From contig JARVGI010000001.1 in NCBI GenBank assembly GCA_029762625.1, positions 248,001-312,000 on the forward strand: a stretch of 64,000 bases of DNA, written 5' to 3'. Below the pieces are notes generated by a model. It did no database searches. It saw only the letters and a program-made list of their open reading frames with translations, and was not told the origin of the DNA. The stretch is from Methanomicrobiaceae archaeon (GTDB lineage Archaea > Halobacteriota > Methanomicrobia > Methanomicrobiales > Methanomicrobiaceae). Shown here piece by piece: positions 26,429 through 35,526 of the stretch (the stretch's first letter is position 1; each line of letters begins with the position of its first letter). The position numbers and the translations under genes are program-made.

Positions 26429-26839
26429 TCAATGCTGGCGGGGCGGCGGGGCCTGCACGCCCGTCTTCGGGCGCATGCCTTCACGGAGCCACCGCCATGC
26501 ATCCCGCCGCTGATCCGCCCCGAAGAACCGGACATCGGTATTCGGAAAGAGAAAAAATGTGTCGACCCGGTTCAGCTCGTCTCTCAGATCCTCGCTGCCG
26601 ACGATCGCCTGCCGCTCAATATGGACAAGCCGGAAATTCTCCCGGATGTCGTCGTCCATCGCGGCGATGTCCTCGCCCTTATAGTCGATAACGTCGACCA
26701 TCAGGCGTATCGTCCCGTACTCCTCTATTGCCCCGAGCAGTGCCGGGAGAAAGACAAGGGAATAATCTTCATCGGTAATCTCGCCGCAGAACCTGAACCC
26801 GAGGATATCCCCCGAACTTCCCGGGAGTTCGTCTATCAT
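26429..26839 (-). CDS. STAS/SpoIIAA-like protein
   Basis: 136 residues. It shows the order of a SpoIIAA-like (STAS/SEC14) fold: ILGFRFCGEITDEDY, a helix, IRLMVDVIDYKGEDI, helix, RQAIVGSED, and the C-terminal VRFFGADQRRDAWRWLRE. These domains bind small molecules or act as switches. Start at ATG 26837-26839 with GGAGGTG seven bases upstream. A minus-strand TATA (CGTATATATTG at 26880-26890) lies about 45 bases before the start. It stands alone. Confidence 0.8.
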   Translation of the reverse strand: MIDELPGSSGDILGFRFCGEITDEDYSLVFLPALLGAIEEYGTIRLMVDVIDYKGEDIAAMDDDIRENFRLVHIERQAIVGSEDLRDELNRVDTFFLFPNTDVRFFGADQRRDAWRWLREGMRPKTGVQAPPPRQH

Positions 26840-26875
26840 CGCACCGCACCTCCGCACATGCGGCATACTGGAACC

Positions 26876-26890
26876 GGAACAATATATACG
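26876..26890 (-). promoter_or_regulatory. TATA box of the STAS gene
   Basis: On the minus strand CGTATATATTGTTCC provides a TATA core about 40-45 bases before the start codon. Predicted leader carries the GGAGGTG ribosome binding site. Confidence 0.6.
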
Positions 26891-27063
26891 TTCCCGCGTT
26901 CACCGCGCAACCACGGGGAGAACAGCACCGGTTTCCCCCGGTGCTCCAGTGCAATCGCGGTCCTGCGTGTTGTGCGATCTCGTGCCCGGGGGTACCGTCC
27001 GATCCCGGTCCTTCCTCCATTCGCGTCGGGAGGAACACGGCACGGAAGCGCTGCACGCGGCGG

Positions 27064-27879
27064 TCAGTACCCGGTTGCATAGTACCAGCCCCCCTCCTTC
27101 CGGATACGGAACCGAACACCAAAGAGCTCACCGATACGCTCGTCGGTCAGGATCTCTTCTTTTGGCCCGTCACGGCAGAAGGCTCCGTCTTTCATGAGGA
27201 TGACCCGTGAAATCTCGGGGATGATGTCGTGGAGGTTGTGGGTGACCATGATGATGCCCGTGCCTGAGGCGGCGATTTTCCGCAGCGTTGCGCGGAAGGT
27301 ATGGAGCGCATGGAGGTCGAGGGAGGTGGTGGGTTCGTCGAGGATGAGCGTCTGCGGGTCGTGGACCAGCGCTCTGCCGATCAGGAAGCGGCGGGCCTCC
27401 CCCGTGGACATCTCCGTCATCAGCCTCTCCCCGAGGTGATCGACCTCCAGAAACCGCAATATCTCGTCTGTTTTATGTACCATCGCAGGGGTGACCCTGT
27501 GCCGGAACAGTCCGATGCTGGAGAAGAATCCCGACAGGATTGCCTCCCGCCCCGTGATCTCGCGCAGGAAGGTGTGCTGGAGGTCGGGGGAGACGATGCC
27601 GAGCGGGGATCGAAGGTCGGAAACCCGCCATACATCCTTTCCGCGGATACGGAACACCACCTGTCCCTCGTCACGGAGCGGATAGTACTCGCGAGTAACG
27701 GTTTTGATAAACGACGATTTGCCGGACCCGTTGGGCCCGAGGATGGCGACATGCTCCCCCTCGCGTATCGTAACGGAGAGGGAATCGAGGAGTTTTCTAT
27801 TCCCCGCCATGACCGTGATGTTTGCAAATTCCAGTAACGGCGGCGAGGAGTGTTCAGGGGACGGGGATTCTGCTGACAT
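27064..27879 (-). CDS. ABC transporter ATP-binding protein without adjacent permease (YlmA/ModF-like)
   Basis: 271 residues, one nucleotide-binding domain. Walker A GPNGSGKSSF, a Q-loop region, the signature MSTGEARRFLIGRALVH (an uncommon version of LSGGQ), Walker B TLILDEPTTSLDL and the switch VTHNLHD are all present. The long unusual signature and the lack of a permease recall the YlmA/ModF group of lone ABC ATPases, some of which act outside transport. A GTG start nine bases upstream (27888) is possible. Partners unknown. Confidence 0.82.
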   Translation of the reverse strand: MSAESPSPEHSSPPLLEFANITVMAGNRKLLDSLSVTIREGEHVAILGPNGSGKSSFIKTVTREYYPLRDEGQVVFRIRGKDVWRVSDLRSPLGIVSPDLQHTFLREITGREAILSGFFSSIGLFRHRVTPAMVHKTDEILRFLEVDHLGERLMTEMSTGEARRFLIGRALVHDPQTLILDEPTTSLDLHALHTFRATLRKIAASGTGIIMVTHNLHDIIPEISRVILMKDGAFCRDGPKEEILTDERIGELFGVRFRIRKEGGWYYATGY

Positions 27880-28002
27880 AACGTTCACTGCACGATGGTT
27901 CAGGGTTCGGAGACTCAGGGCATCAACGTTTCCTTTCGGGAGCTGGCCGACGTGCGCGGGAGAGCAGAAGGTACGCGGGGACGGGAACCGGCCTGCGTCC
28001 CT

Positions 28003-28460
28003 TCAGGTTCCCCCTCCCACCTTTCCCTCGTAGTCCGGCAGCCTTTCCGAGGGCTCGATGCCCATACGGGAGAGGCCCACGGTGATGCAACCCTCCACAT
28101 ATCGTGTCTTTCCGGTGCGATTTCGGTACTCTTCCCGAAATAGGTGATGTGGTTGCGGCAGGTGCTGTCCCGGTCGACGAGGCCGAGTTCTTTGTCGAGC
28201 TCCGCCAGAGAATCGAGTGGCATCTTTCGGATGATCTCGTCGCCGATGGTCGCGTTCCGTTCGCTCAGGGGAGGGGTGCGATCGCCGAGGACCCGTGCGC
28301 GCCGGGAATACTCCTCCCCCATCTGCCGCAGGACCGCGCCCTCGTCGGTGCCGGCGACCAGAAACGACGACGGCAGCGCATCGATATCGGCACCGGAACC
28401 CGCCTCCGCATACGAGAGGGTCAGGAAAATGGTGGAGTCCAGAAAAACTCCGGGCAGACC
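28003..28460 (-). pseudogene. Probable frameshifted conserved ORF
   Basis: On the minus strand a coding-like frame begins after a stop at 28461-28463 (GVFLDSTIFLTLSYAE, LPSSFLVAGTDEGAVL) and runs through an ATG at 28322 into ERNATIGDEIIRKMP, LAELDKELGLVDRD and YFGKSTEIAPERHD. Near 28100 it turns into unlikely sequence, while the neighbouring frame continues with EGCITVGLSRMGIEPSERL and ends at 28003. Joining the frames gives a sensible acidic protein of about 150 residues. There is no start codon for the first 45 residues and the 3' part needs a one-base shift, so it looks broken. Family not recognised. Confidence 0.45.
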
Positions 28461-28545
28461 TCACCGGTGTGTGGTACCGGGACCCGTGAACCTGGAGCGG
28501 GGGGTTCGGGCACCCGGGATGGGAAAGCACCCTGTCCCGGCACGC

Positions 28546-29043
28546 TCAGTAGATCGGCCGCGTGGCCGCCTCAAAGATGGGACCATCGCCCGTCGGTTGC
28601 GGTTCCCATGTCCAGGGGGGGTCATACGTCGGTGCGGGGGTGTAATACGGATCATAGCCGGTCTGCTGGAGATAGGCATTTACCTGACGCGTCTCGCCGG
28701 GATAGATCGTCACGTACTCCTGGTACGCATCATAGCCCGCCTTGTAGATCTCGACCTTGTAGGTTCCGCCCGGCCCCTCAAGGATGAAATCGTCATATGC
28801 GCTGGTCTCTCCCCGGTACTGGCCATCCACATACACCGATGCACCCGCAGGCGAAGTCCAGATGGAGAGGTAACCGGGGCCGGAGGAATACGTGGAACCG
28901 GAGTGCCCGGAGGAAGAATATTCGTTAGGATATGAGTTCACGGTATAATCGTCGTCATCGCAGCCCGCCGCACAGACTGCGGCGAAGACCATGAAAATTA
29001 CCGCTGCCACGATCGCGACGCCGCGCATCCCTTCACATACCAT
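28546..29043 (-). CDS. PEGA-domain lipoprotein
   Basis: 165 residues. The N-terminus has a signal peptide with a lipobox (AVCAAGC), an acidic/Ser/Tyr-rich spacer, and a PEGA domain: GYLSIWTSPAGASVYVDGQYRGETS, roughly residues 57-115, closing with ETRQVNAYLQQ. The tail is Pro/Tyr-rich (PYYTPAPTYDPPW). PEGA domains are found on archaeal and bacterial surface proteins. The start may be ATG 29043 or the ATG at 29028. The beta-propeller protein at 47280 carries a second PEGA domain. Confidence 0.85.
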   Translation of the reverse strand: MVCEGMRGVAIVAAVIFMVFAAVCAAGCDDDDYTVNSYPNEYSSSGHSGSTYSSGPGYLSIWTSPAGASVYVDGQYRGETSAYDDFILEGPGGTYKVEIYKAGYDAYQEYVTIYPGETRQVNAYLQQTGYDPYYTPAPTYDPPWTWEPQPTGDGPIFEAATRPIY

Positions 29044-29148
29044 GCGTGCAATTTTTCCGCAGAACTACAAAGAGATACTGCTTTTGATCGGATACTCGGG
29101 CAGGTGCGGGTCCGTGATCGCATGCGCTCGCAAACCCATAAAAATATC

Positions 29149-29166
29149 TAAAAATATATAAAATAC
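29149..29166 (+). promoter_or_regulatory. TATA region of the 70-aa paralogue gene
   Basis: Very AT-rich sequence with AAAATATATAAAATAC at about 29151-29166. Distance to the ATG at 29186 is about 25 bases, so a leaderless transcript is predicted. Confidence 0.6.
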
Positions 29167-29185
29167 GGCGTATCAATTTATAGCT

Positions 29186-29398
29186 ATGAAGGAGATCATC
29201 ACCGTAATCAGCCGCCCCAACGGACTTGATCTGATCTGGCAGCACAGAAACGAGAGCATGACCGAACCGTTCACCTTCGAGGAGCTGGTGGACATGCAAA
29301 TTAATGCCGGGGATCTGCTCGAAAACCCGAATGATTACGCCCTCGATGTGCACAACCACCGGATCGTCGCAAAGAAGCTTTCTTTTCTCAAGAAATAG
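29186..29398 (+). CDS. Small conserved protein, paralogue of the gene at 17299
   Basis: 70 residues, soluble, with ITVISRPNGLDLIW, FTFEELVDMQINAGDLLENP and YALDVHNHRIVAKK. It aligns over its whole length with the 65-residue protein at 17299-17496; the shared core is F..EL.D..IN..DLL..P..Y.LD.HNHR.V. A strong TATA box precedes it at leaderless distance. Function unknown; the acidic helical core could be a protein-binding module. It is convergent with the flavoprotein gene at 29410. Confidence 0.75.
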   Translation: MKEIITVISRPNGLDLIWQHRNESMTEPFTFEELVDMQINAGDLLENPNDYALDVHNHRIVAKKLSFLKK

Positions 29399-29409
29399 CC
29401 ATCAGACCC

Positions 29410-30213
29410 TCACACCTCACTTTCCTGCCACCCGGCACAATCCCGCCGCACCTGCCGCGCGACATACCGCTCGGCCAGAGATCCGATGGCATGAAAGATG
29501 GGGTTGACCCGCACATCGACAAAATACCGTGCATTTCCTTCCAGCCACCCCCTGCTCTTCCAGAACTCGTGGTCGAACGGCGCGCGTTCGCCGAGCTCCC
29601 GGAACGTTGCCCGCTGGCCATGGAAGAGCAGCACATCATGCAACGAGGGGGGCCGCCGCGGCCGGTGCAGGGACGCGTGGAATGAACGGGCAGCTACATC
29701 CAGCGTTTCCTGATTGCGACGCTCCTTGTTCTCCGGCAGGGGGCAGGGCGGGATGATAAGCCCCGCACGCCCGGCAACCTCGAACCCCCAGATGCGGGCG
29801 ACCTGATCGAGGTAATCGAGGACCTCTCTGTCCCCGATCAAACCCATCGTGGTGAGGAGAAGCGCTTTTTTCTCGAAGAACCGCGGGCGGTGAAAAATAT
29901 AGGAAAAGCGGTCGACGAAGGTCTTGAAGAGGCCCGAGACGTTCATGCCGTAGACGGGTGAGGCGAAGATCACCCCGTCGGCCTCGCGCATCCTGCGCTC
30001 GATGTTGGGGGCATCGTCATGGAGAGGGCAGTACTCCTCTCCTTTCTCAAAGCAGGCAAAACATCCCCTGCACCGGGCCAGATCGGCATCCCTGAGCATG
30101 CAATACTCGAACGCCACCTCCCCGAGCCCTTGCATCCGCGCTTCGATGCCCTGTGCGGCACGCATCGTGTTTCCGAGGCGCGGGCTTCCCATGATGACGA
30201 GCACTCGCTTCAT
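29410..30213 (-). CDS. NADPH-dependent FMN reductase/iron-sulfur flavoprotein-like
   Basis: 267 residues starting at ATG 30211-30213, with AGGAGA nine bases upstream. The N-terminus KRVLVIMGSPRLGNTMRAA is the flavodoxin-like FMN loop; C48, C51, C54 and C62 (ARCRGCFACFEKGEEYC) form the compact cysteine motif of methanogen iron-sulfur flavoproteins that holds a [4Fe-4S] cluster; FASPVYGMNVSGLFKTFVDR is the second flavin-binding segment. These proteins accept electrons from ferredoxin and are thought to reduce oxygen or peroxide. The C-terminal 80 residues are an extension I do not recognise. Confidence 0.88.
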   Translation of the reverse strand: MKRVLVIMGSPRLGNTMRAAQGIEARMQGLGEVAFEYCMLRDADLARCRGCFACFEKGEEYCPLHDDAPNIERRMREADGVIFASPVYGMNVSGLFKTFVDRFSYIFHRPRFFEKKALLLTTMGLIGDREVLDYLDQVARIWGFEVAGRAGLIIPPCPLPENKERRNQETLDVAARSFHASLHRPRRPPSLHDVLLFHGQRATFRELGERAPFDHEFWKSRGWLEGNARYFVDVRVNPIFHAIGSLAERYVARQVRRDCAGWQESEV

Positions 30214-30290
30214 GCTCTCTTCTCCTGCGGCAAACGAAAAAACCGTTTCCCTGCACTCGCATGACAGGCATTGCCGCGAATTGCACCGGT

Positions 30291-30310
30291 GAATATACCA
30301 TTTAAATATC
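30291..30310 (+). promoter_or_regulatory. Promoter-like AT-rich stretch upstream of copA
   Basis: GAATATACCATTTAAATATC lies about 75-95 bases before the copA start, with ATTTAAATA as the best TATA core. The palindromic TTTAAA may also be a repressor contact, but no CopY-like operator is clear. Confidence 0.4.
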
Positions 30311-30383
30311 GTCTGCGCTATCATTCCACATGGAGTGTGTCCGGGAGAGATGCCCGGCATTTCCCATGAGGAGAGGGTGCACC

Positions 30384-33002
30384 GTGACCGGAGAAGACAC
30401 AGATACTAGAGCCGATACGACCAGAACCGCAGATATGAAGGTATCGGGGATGCATTGCGCCACCTGTGCCCTGACCGTCGAAAAGGCGCTCATGGGCGTC
30501 GAGGGAGTCGCCGATGCCGAAGTGGACTTCGCGGGCGAGAGGGCAATCGTGCGCTACGATCCAGAAAAAACCGGTCTCGCAGACCTCGAAAAGGCCGTGG
30601 AGGGATCGGGCTTCGGCGTGGTGCACGAACAGGTGACCATCAGGATCGGCGGCATGACCTGTGCGATGTGCGTCCAGGCCGTCGAGAAGGCACTGAACCG
30701 TCTGGAGGGCGTGGTCAACGCCACCGTCAACCTCGGGGCGGAGCGGGCGTACGTCACCTACAACCCCCACGTCGTCGGTGTGGACCAGATGAAGGGGGCC
30801 ATCGAAGAGGCGGGGTACCGCTACCTGGGCACGAAAGACGACGATTCGGGTGCGGCCGAGCAGGCCGCATTCGAGCGAGAACTCCGAACCATGGCAATCC
30901 GGTTTTCCGTGGGGTTCGCTATCTCCCTGCCTCTTTTTGCCATCGGCATCCTCGGAATTCCGCTCCCCGTGCCCATGGACTGGTTCATGTTCCTCGTCAC
31001 CCTTCCCGTCTTTCTTTGGCTCTCCGCCCCTATCTTCAGGGCGGCGGTACGGTCGCTGAAGCACGGGATCCTGAACATGGATGTCATGTACTCCATGGGC
31101 ATCGGCGTCGCCTACGGTGCGAGCATTCTCGGCACCCTCGGCATTGTGCTCACCCCCGAATTCCTCTTCTACGACACCGCGGTCATGCTCGCCTCCTTCC
31201 TGACGCTGGGGCGCTACCTCGAGGCGAGGGCCAAAGGACGCACCTCGGAGGCTATCAAGAAGCTGATAGGTCTGCAGGCGAAGACCGCCACCAGGCTTCG
31301 CGACGGCAGCGAGGAGCAGGTTCCCATCGAGGAGGTCGCGGTTGGCGACACGCTCCTCGTCAGGCCGGGCGAAAAAGTTCCCGTGGACGGCGAGGTCGTG
31401 AGCGGCGAGAGCTACGTGGACGAATCGATGATCACCGGCGAGCCGGTGCCCGTACTGAAATCGAAAGGAGATACGATTGTGGGAGGCACCATCAACAAAA
31501 ACAGCGTGATCACCCTCGTCTCAACGAGGGTGGGGAAGGACACCATGCTCGCAGGGATCATCCGCATGGTCGAACTGGCGCAGGGCTCAAAACCCCCTGT
31601 CCAGCGGGTCGCCGACCGTGCAGTGACCTATTTCATCCCGGCAGTACTCTCCATTGCCATTGCCGCCTTGTGTATCTGGTACATCATCCTCGATGCAACC
31701 CTGCTCTTCTCCATCACCGTGCTCATCTCCGTGCTGGTCGTCGCCTGCCCCTGTGCGCTGGGCCTCGCCACCCCCACGGCGGTGACGGTGGGAATCGGCA
31801 GGGGCGCCGAGCTGGGCATCCTCATCAAAAACGGCGAAGCACTGGAGATCTCGGAGTCGCTCACCACCGTCCTCTTCGACAAGACCGGCACGCTGACCAT
31901 GGGCGCGCCCCGGGTGACCGATATTGCCGTTTCCGGGATCGACGAGCCCGCGCTCCTCTCCATTGCAGCGAGCGTCGAAAACAACTCACAGCACCCGCTC
32001 GCAGAAGCCATCGTGGCGAGGGCGGCAGGTGACGGGATCGGGCCGGAAGAGGTGCGGCACTTCGATACCTACAGTGGAAAAGGCGTTGCGGCACTGTACG
32101 GGGAAACGAGGGTGCTGATCGGCAACCGGGCGCTTATGGAGGATCATGGCGTCTCGATCCCCCCGGAACTCCTCGACGACCTTGACGCGCGCGAGCGGGA
32201 GGGCAAGACCGCCGTGCTCGTCGCCGCGGGAGACGCGGTGGTGGGGGTCATCGCCATCGCCGACACCCTCAAGCCCAGCGCGGCAGAGGCCATCGCATGC
32301 CTGAAAGAGATGGGGCTGGAGGTCGCCATGATCACCGGCGACAACGCCCGCACCGCGGCGGCGGTTGCCCGGCAGGCAGGCATCGACCGCGTCCTCGCCG
32401 AAGTGCTGCCCGGGGACAAGGCGCGGGAGGTCGAAGCCCTGCAAAAGAGAGGGGAACGCGTCGCCTTCGTCGGGGACGGGATCAACGACGCCCCCGCCCT
32501 CGCCCGGTCCGACGTAGGGATCGCAATCGGCAGCGGCACCGACGTGGCAATCGAGACCGGCGAGATCGTGCTCATCCACGACGACCTTCGGGATGCGGTG
32601 GCGGCCGTCCAGCTCTCCCGCAAGGTGATGAGCCGGATCAAGCTCAACCTCTTCTGGGCGTTCGCCTATAACGCCGCTCTCATTCCCGTCGCGGCCGGTA
32701 TCCTCTATCCCTTCTTCGGGATTACCTTCCGCCCCGAACTTGCCGGCCTTGCCATGGCCCTCTCCTCGGTGACGGTCGTCAGCCTCTCGCTGCTGCTCAA
32801 GCGATATATACCACCGGCGACACAGAGAGCTCGCAAAGAGGAGGAGCAAAAATTGAAACGAATCGCCATCGATCCGGTGTGCACCATGGAAGTGGATGAG
32901 GAGACAGCACTGTTTACCGCTGATTACCGGGGGGAAAAATACTATTTCTGCGCTCCGGGATGCAAACGTGCATTCGAGGAGGATCCGGAGAAATACCTCT
33001 GA
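30384..33002 (+). CDS. copA: Copper-exporting P1B-type ATPase with two N-terminal metal-binding domains and C-terminal YHS domain
   Basis: 872 residues from GTG 30384, which follows AGGAGAGGGTG; ATG 30366 is an alternative. Two HMA domains carry GMHCATC (C25, C28) and GMTCAMC. The pump core shows the TGE actuator (MITGEPVPV), the copper-site CPC ([13 protein letters not shown]), DKTGTLT, the HP motif (SQHPLAEA), [10 protein letters not shown], and the YN and SS motifs of Cu+ pumps ([17 protein letters not shown]). The last 45 residues form a YHS domain ([21 protein letters not shown]) that may hand copper over. Likely Cu+/Ag+ efflux. Confidence 0.95.
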   Translation: MTGEDTDTRADTTRTADMKVSGMHCATCALTVEKALMGVEGVADAEVDFAGERAIVRYDPEKTGLADLEKAVEGSGFGVVHEQVTIRIGGMTCAMCVQAVEKALNRLEGVVNATVNLGAERAYVTYNPHVVGVDQMKGAIEEAGYRYLGTKDDDSGAAEQAAFERELRTMAIRFSVGFAISLPLFAIGILGIPLPVPMDWFMFLVTLPVFLWLSAPIFRAAVRSLKHGILNMDVMYSMGIGVAYGASILGTLGIVLTPEFLFYDTAVMLASFLTLGRYLEARAKGRTSEAIKKLIGLQAKTATRLRDGSEEQVPIEEVAVGDTLLVRPGEKVPVDGEVVSGESYVDESMITGEPVPVLKSKGDTIVGGTINKNSVITLVSTRVGKDTMLAGIIRMVELAQGSKPPVQRVADRAVTYFIPAVLSIAIAALCIWYIILDATLLFSITVLISVLVVACPCALGLATPTAVTVGIGRGAELGILIKNGEALEISESLTTVLFDKTGTLTMGAPRVTDIAVSGIDEPALLSIAASVENNSQHPLAEAIVARAAGDGIGPEEVRHFDTYSGKGVAALYGETRVLIGNRALMEDHGVSIPPELLDDLDAREREGKTAVLVAAGDAVVGVIAIADTLKPSAAEAIACLKEMGLEVAMITGDNARTAAAVARQAGIDRVLAEVLPGDKAREVEALQKRGERVAFVGDGINDAPALARSDVGIAIGSGTDVAIETGEIVLIHDDLRDAVAAVQLSRKVMSRIKLNLFWAFAYNAALIPVAAGILYPFFGITFRPELAGLAMALSSVTVVSLSLLLKRYIPPATQRARKEEEQKLKRIAIDPVCTMEVDEETALFTADYRGEKYYFCAPGCKRAFEEDPEKYL

Positions 33003-33023
33003 CCGCGTCCCCGGAGAGAGGAC

Positions 33024-33638
33024 ATGCCCGCATGGCCCCTGCCCGAATGCCGGGATCGGACAATCCCCTGGCCCGGTGATGCCGGTTCGTTCTGGGAAGA
33101 CCGGGGCGACCGCCGCCGTTGCGGAATAGACCTCTATGCGCCTGAAGGCAGCCGCGTGGCTGCGATTGTTGCAGGCAGCGTTCTCCGCACGGGGGTACAG
33201 ACCTCCCCACAGCGAGTTGCCGACTGGAACCGGAGGTTCAATGTGCTCGTGAAGGGCAACGACGGGCTCATCATCCGGTACGCGGAGCTGGGGGAACTCC
33301 ATGCCTTCGGGGGCGACTGTATCGGGAGGGACGGCGCGGTGATCGATCCGCTGCGCATCGACGGGTCTGCGCCGGGATATATACGCCGTCCTGGTGCGAG
33401 GGGTGCCTGCTCCATGCTTCATCTCGAGGTCTATGCCTCCCTGCCGAAAACCCCTGACTGCCATCCGGTGGCACCTGGTTCGGGCGAGAAAAACCCAAAT
33501 ATCTCATCGATCCCGCAAAAATCCTCAGAAAGGCGGGAGGAAAATGACAGGCCCGCGAGGGCCGATTCGATCTCTGCGCCCACCCGTGCCGGGCACCTTT
33601 TTTATAGGGAGGATTTTATACAGACCAGCATCCGGTGA
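33024..33638 (+). CDS. Degenerate M23/LytM-like domain protein
   Basis: 204 residues, GGAGAGAGGAC just before the ATG. The segment CGIDLYAPEGSRVAAIVAG-SVL is the start of an M23 (LytM) barrel, followed by VLVKGNDGLIIRYAELGEL and SMLHLEVYA. In active M23 peptidases Zn is bound by HxxxD and HxH; here the first His is Arg (RRCGID) and the second motif is MLH, so only the Asp and one His remain. Catalysis is doubtful, and methanogens of this kind lack peptidoglycan. The last 70 residues are low-complexity. It follows copA by 21 bases. Confidence 0.6.
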   Translation: MPAWPLPECRDRTIPWPGDAGSFWEDRGDRRRCGIDLYAPEGSRVAAIVAGSVLRTGVQTSPQRVADWNRRFNVLVKGNDGLIIRYAELGELHAFGGDCIGRDGAVIDPLRIDGSAPGYIRRPGARGACSMLHLEVYASLPKTPDCHPVAPGSGEKNPNISSIPQKSSERREENDRPARADSISAPTRAGHLFYREDFIQTSIR

Positions 33639-33649
33639 ACCGGGAGAGG

Positions 33650-34126
33650 ATGAACACGAAAGTCACAGAACAGAAAAAGACCATTCCCGTCTACGATGCA
33701 CGGTCAGGAACGATCAGGGACGTCGAGGAGATCAACCGGACTGACGAGGAGTGGCAAGAGGAGCTCACCCCCGAACAGTTCAGGATCGCCCGGAAAAAGG
33801 GGACGGAGCCACCGTTCACGGGGAAATACCACGACCACAAGGGAGACGGCATCTACAAGTGCGTCTGTTGCGGGACCGATCTCTTCGACTCGAAGACCAA
33901 GTTCGATTCGAAAACCGGCTGGCCCAGCTTCTGGGCGCCGATCGCGCCACAGAACGTGACCTACCGCGTCGATACGAGCCTGTTTATGGCCCGGACCGAA
34001 GTGCTCTGCATCCGGTGCGGCGCCCACCTCGGCCACATTTTCTACGACGGACCGCCGCCCACCCACCGGCGCTACTGCATGAACTCGGCATCCCTTCAGT
34101 TTGTACCCAGAGCAGAGTTCGCCTGA
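33650..34126 (+). CDS. msrB: Peptide-methionine (R)-S-oxide reductase
   Basis: 158 residues with the zinc site C71-x2-C74 and C120-x2-C123, the substrate region GWPSFWAP, and the catalytic Cys143 in RRYCMNSASLQF. MsrB reduces the R epimer of oxidised methionine in proteins with thioredoxin. TTTTTTATAGGG (33597-33607) is a TATA element, with GGTGAA at 33633-33638 upstream of the ATG at 33650; a GTG at 33635 is less likely. The promoter means it can be expressed apart from copA. Confidence 0.95.
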   Translation: MNTKVTEQKKTIPVYDARSGTIRDVEEINRTDEEWQEELTPEQFRIARKKGTEPPFTGKYHDHKGDGIYKCVCCGTDLFDSKTKFDSKTGWPSFWAPIAPQNVTYRVDTSLFMARTEVLCIRCGAHLGHIFYDGPPPTHRRYCMNSASLQFVPRAEFA

Positions 34127-34142
34127 CCGGTACCGGGAACCG

Positions 34143-34159
34143 GCGCACCGCGGGTGCGC
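34143..34159. terminator. Hairpin after msrB
   Basis: GCGCACC-GCG-GGTGCGC is a perfect 7-base stem 17 bases after the msrB stop codon. No T-run follows directly, so its role as a terminator or 3'-end stabiliser is uncertain. Confidence 0.35.
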
Positions 34160-34272
34160 GATGAGAGCACGGCAGGAGATATGCCCGCATCCCCTGCCTC
34201 CTGCAGAGTGATGAACGTTTTTTACCTTGTTAACGGCAATTCTTGTACCGGATTTTTCGGACAGGATGGGGT

Positions 34273-35487
34273 ATGAAAGGGAATGATGACCGGGTGCCGC
34301 ATGTTCCCGGGAGGGATGAGGCGGACGGCGACGAGCGGCGGATTTTTGTGGTGCTCTTCATTTCCGTCTTCTCGGCCATGGTGGGGCTCGGCATCATCAT
34401 CCCGCTCCTTCCCTTCTACGCGGAGAGCCTCGGGGCGACCGGCATCTGGATAGGAGTTATTTTTTCGGGATTCGCCTTTTCAAGGGCGATATTCATGCCC
34501 ATTGTAGGAGCCCTCTCTGACCGGCGAGGGCGACGATGTTTCATCCTCGCAGGGCTTAGCATCTACACGCTCCTCTCCATCGCCTATATCAGCGCAGATT
34601 CGGTTATTCTGCTCACAGCAGTACGCATTTTCCACGGGTTCGCCTCGGCGATGGTCATCCCCATCGCCATGGCCTATGCCGCCGATTTCTCACCGGTGGG
34701 CCGCGAGGGACGATACATGGGAACATTCATGATCTCGATGTTCCTCGGGATGGGGTGCGGCCCTCTCATCGGCGGGGTGATTCAGGACCTCGCGGGCATG
34801 GACGCGGTATTTCTCACCATGTCCTTCTTCTCCCTCATCGCCCTGCTGATCTGCATCCTCTTCCTTCCCGAAGCGAGGGGGAGGCGCACAGAGACCGGAT
34901 CGATCCTGAAAACGTTGCAGAACAGGATCATGCGCCCTGTGCTCTTCTTCAGGGTGATGAACGCTTACGCCCACGGCACGTTCATGGTCTTTTTCCCCAT
35001 CCTCGCTGCAGGGGCGGCAAGCGCCGGTGCAGGCCTCTCATCGAGCGAGATAGGGATCATCGTCTCGATGAGCATACTTACCACCGCAATCCTCCAGCGC
35101 ACCTTCGGAAGCCTCTCTGACCGGTTCAGCAAAGCCTCCCTCATCATCGCCGGAACGCTCATTGGTTCGGCAGTTCTTTTTGTATTCCCCGCAATGGACG
35201 GGTTCGCCCTGCTCCTCGCAGGGGCGATCCTCTTCGGTGTCGGAAGCGGCATCGCCATTCCTACGTCCACGTCGCTTGTCGCCATTGCCGGGAGAGAGAC
35301 CGGACAGGGCGCGGCGATGGGCGCTTACAATACCGCCATGAGTGTCGGGATGATCACCTCGCCGCTCATCGCGGGCTTGCTGTACGACCTCTTTGATATC
35401 ACCGTGGTGTTTGTCGCCGGAGCGATCGTCAGCGCCGCTTCCGCGCTCATCTTCTATGCGATGGCACGCCGGGCAGGCATCCAGTGA
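34273..35487 (+). CDS. Major facilitator superfamily transporter
   Basis: 404 residues with twelve membrane helices. The loop between helices 2 and 3 has MPIVGALSDRRGRRCFI (MFS motif A), and helix 5 has GMGCGPLIGG, as in the drug:proton antiporter group (motif C). The second half repeats motif A weakly (GSLSDRFSKASLI). Likely multidrug or metabolite export. Start at ATG 34273; the TTG at 34243 would add ten residues of no clear value. Confidence 0.88.
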   Translation: MKGNDDRVPHVPGRDEADGDERRIFVVLFISVFSAMVGLGIIIPLLPFYAESLGATGIWIGVIFSGFAFSRAIFMPIVGALSDRRGRRCFILAGLSIYTLLSIAYISADSVILLTAVRIFHGFASAMVIPIAMAYAADFSPVGREGRYMGTFMISMFLGMGCGPLIGGVIQDLAGMDAVFLTMSFFSLIALLICILFLPEARGRRTETGSILKTLQNRIMRPVLFFRVMNAYAHGTFMVFFPILAAGAASAGAGLSSSEIGIIVSMSILTTAILQRTFGSLSDRFSKASLIIAGTLIGSAVLFVFPAMDGFALLLAGAILFGVGSGIAIPTSTSLVAIAGRETGQGAAMGAYNTAMSVGMITSPLIAGLLYDLFDITVVFVAGAIVSAASALIFYAMARRAGIQ

Positions 35488-35526
35488 CAAAAGTATTTTG
35501 AGTGGCACGGGGCCTAGTATTGATGC

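Noticed and set aside
31986-33464. 492-codon minus-strand frame
   Set aside because: Antisense to the ATP-binding part and YHS domain of copA.
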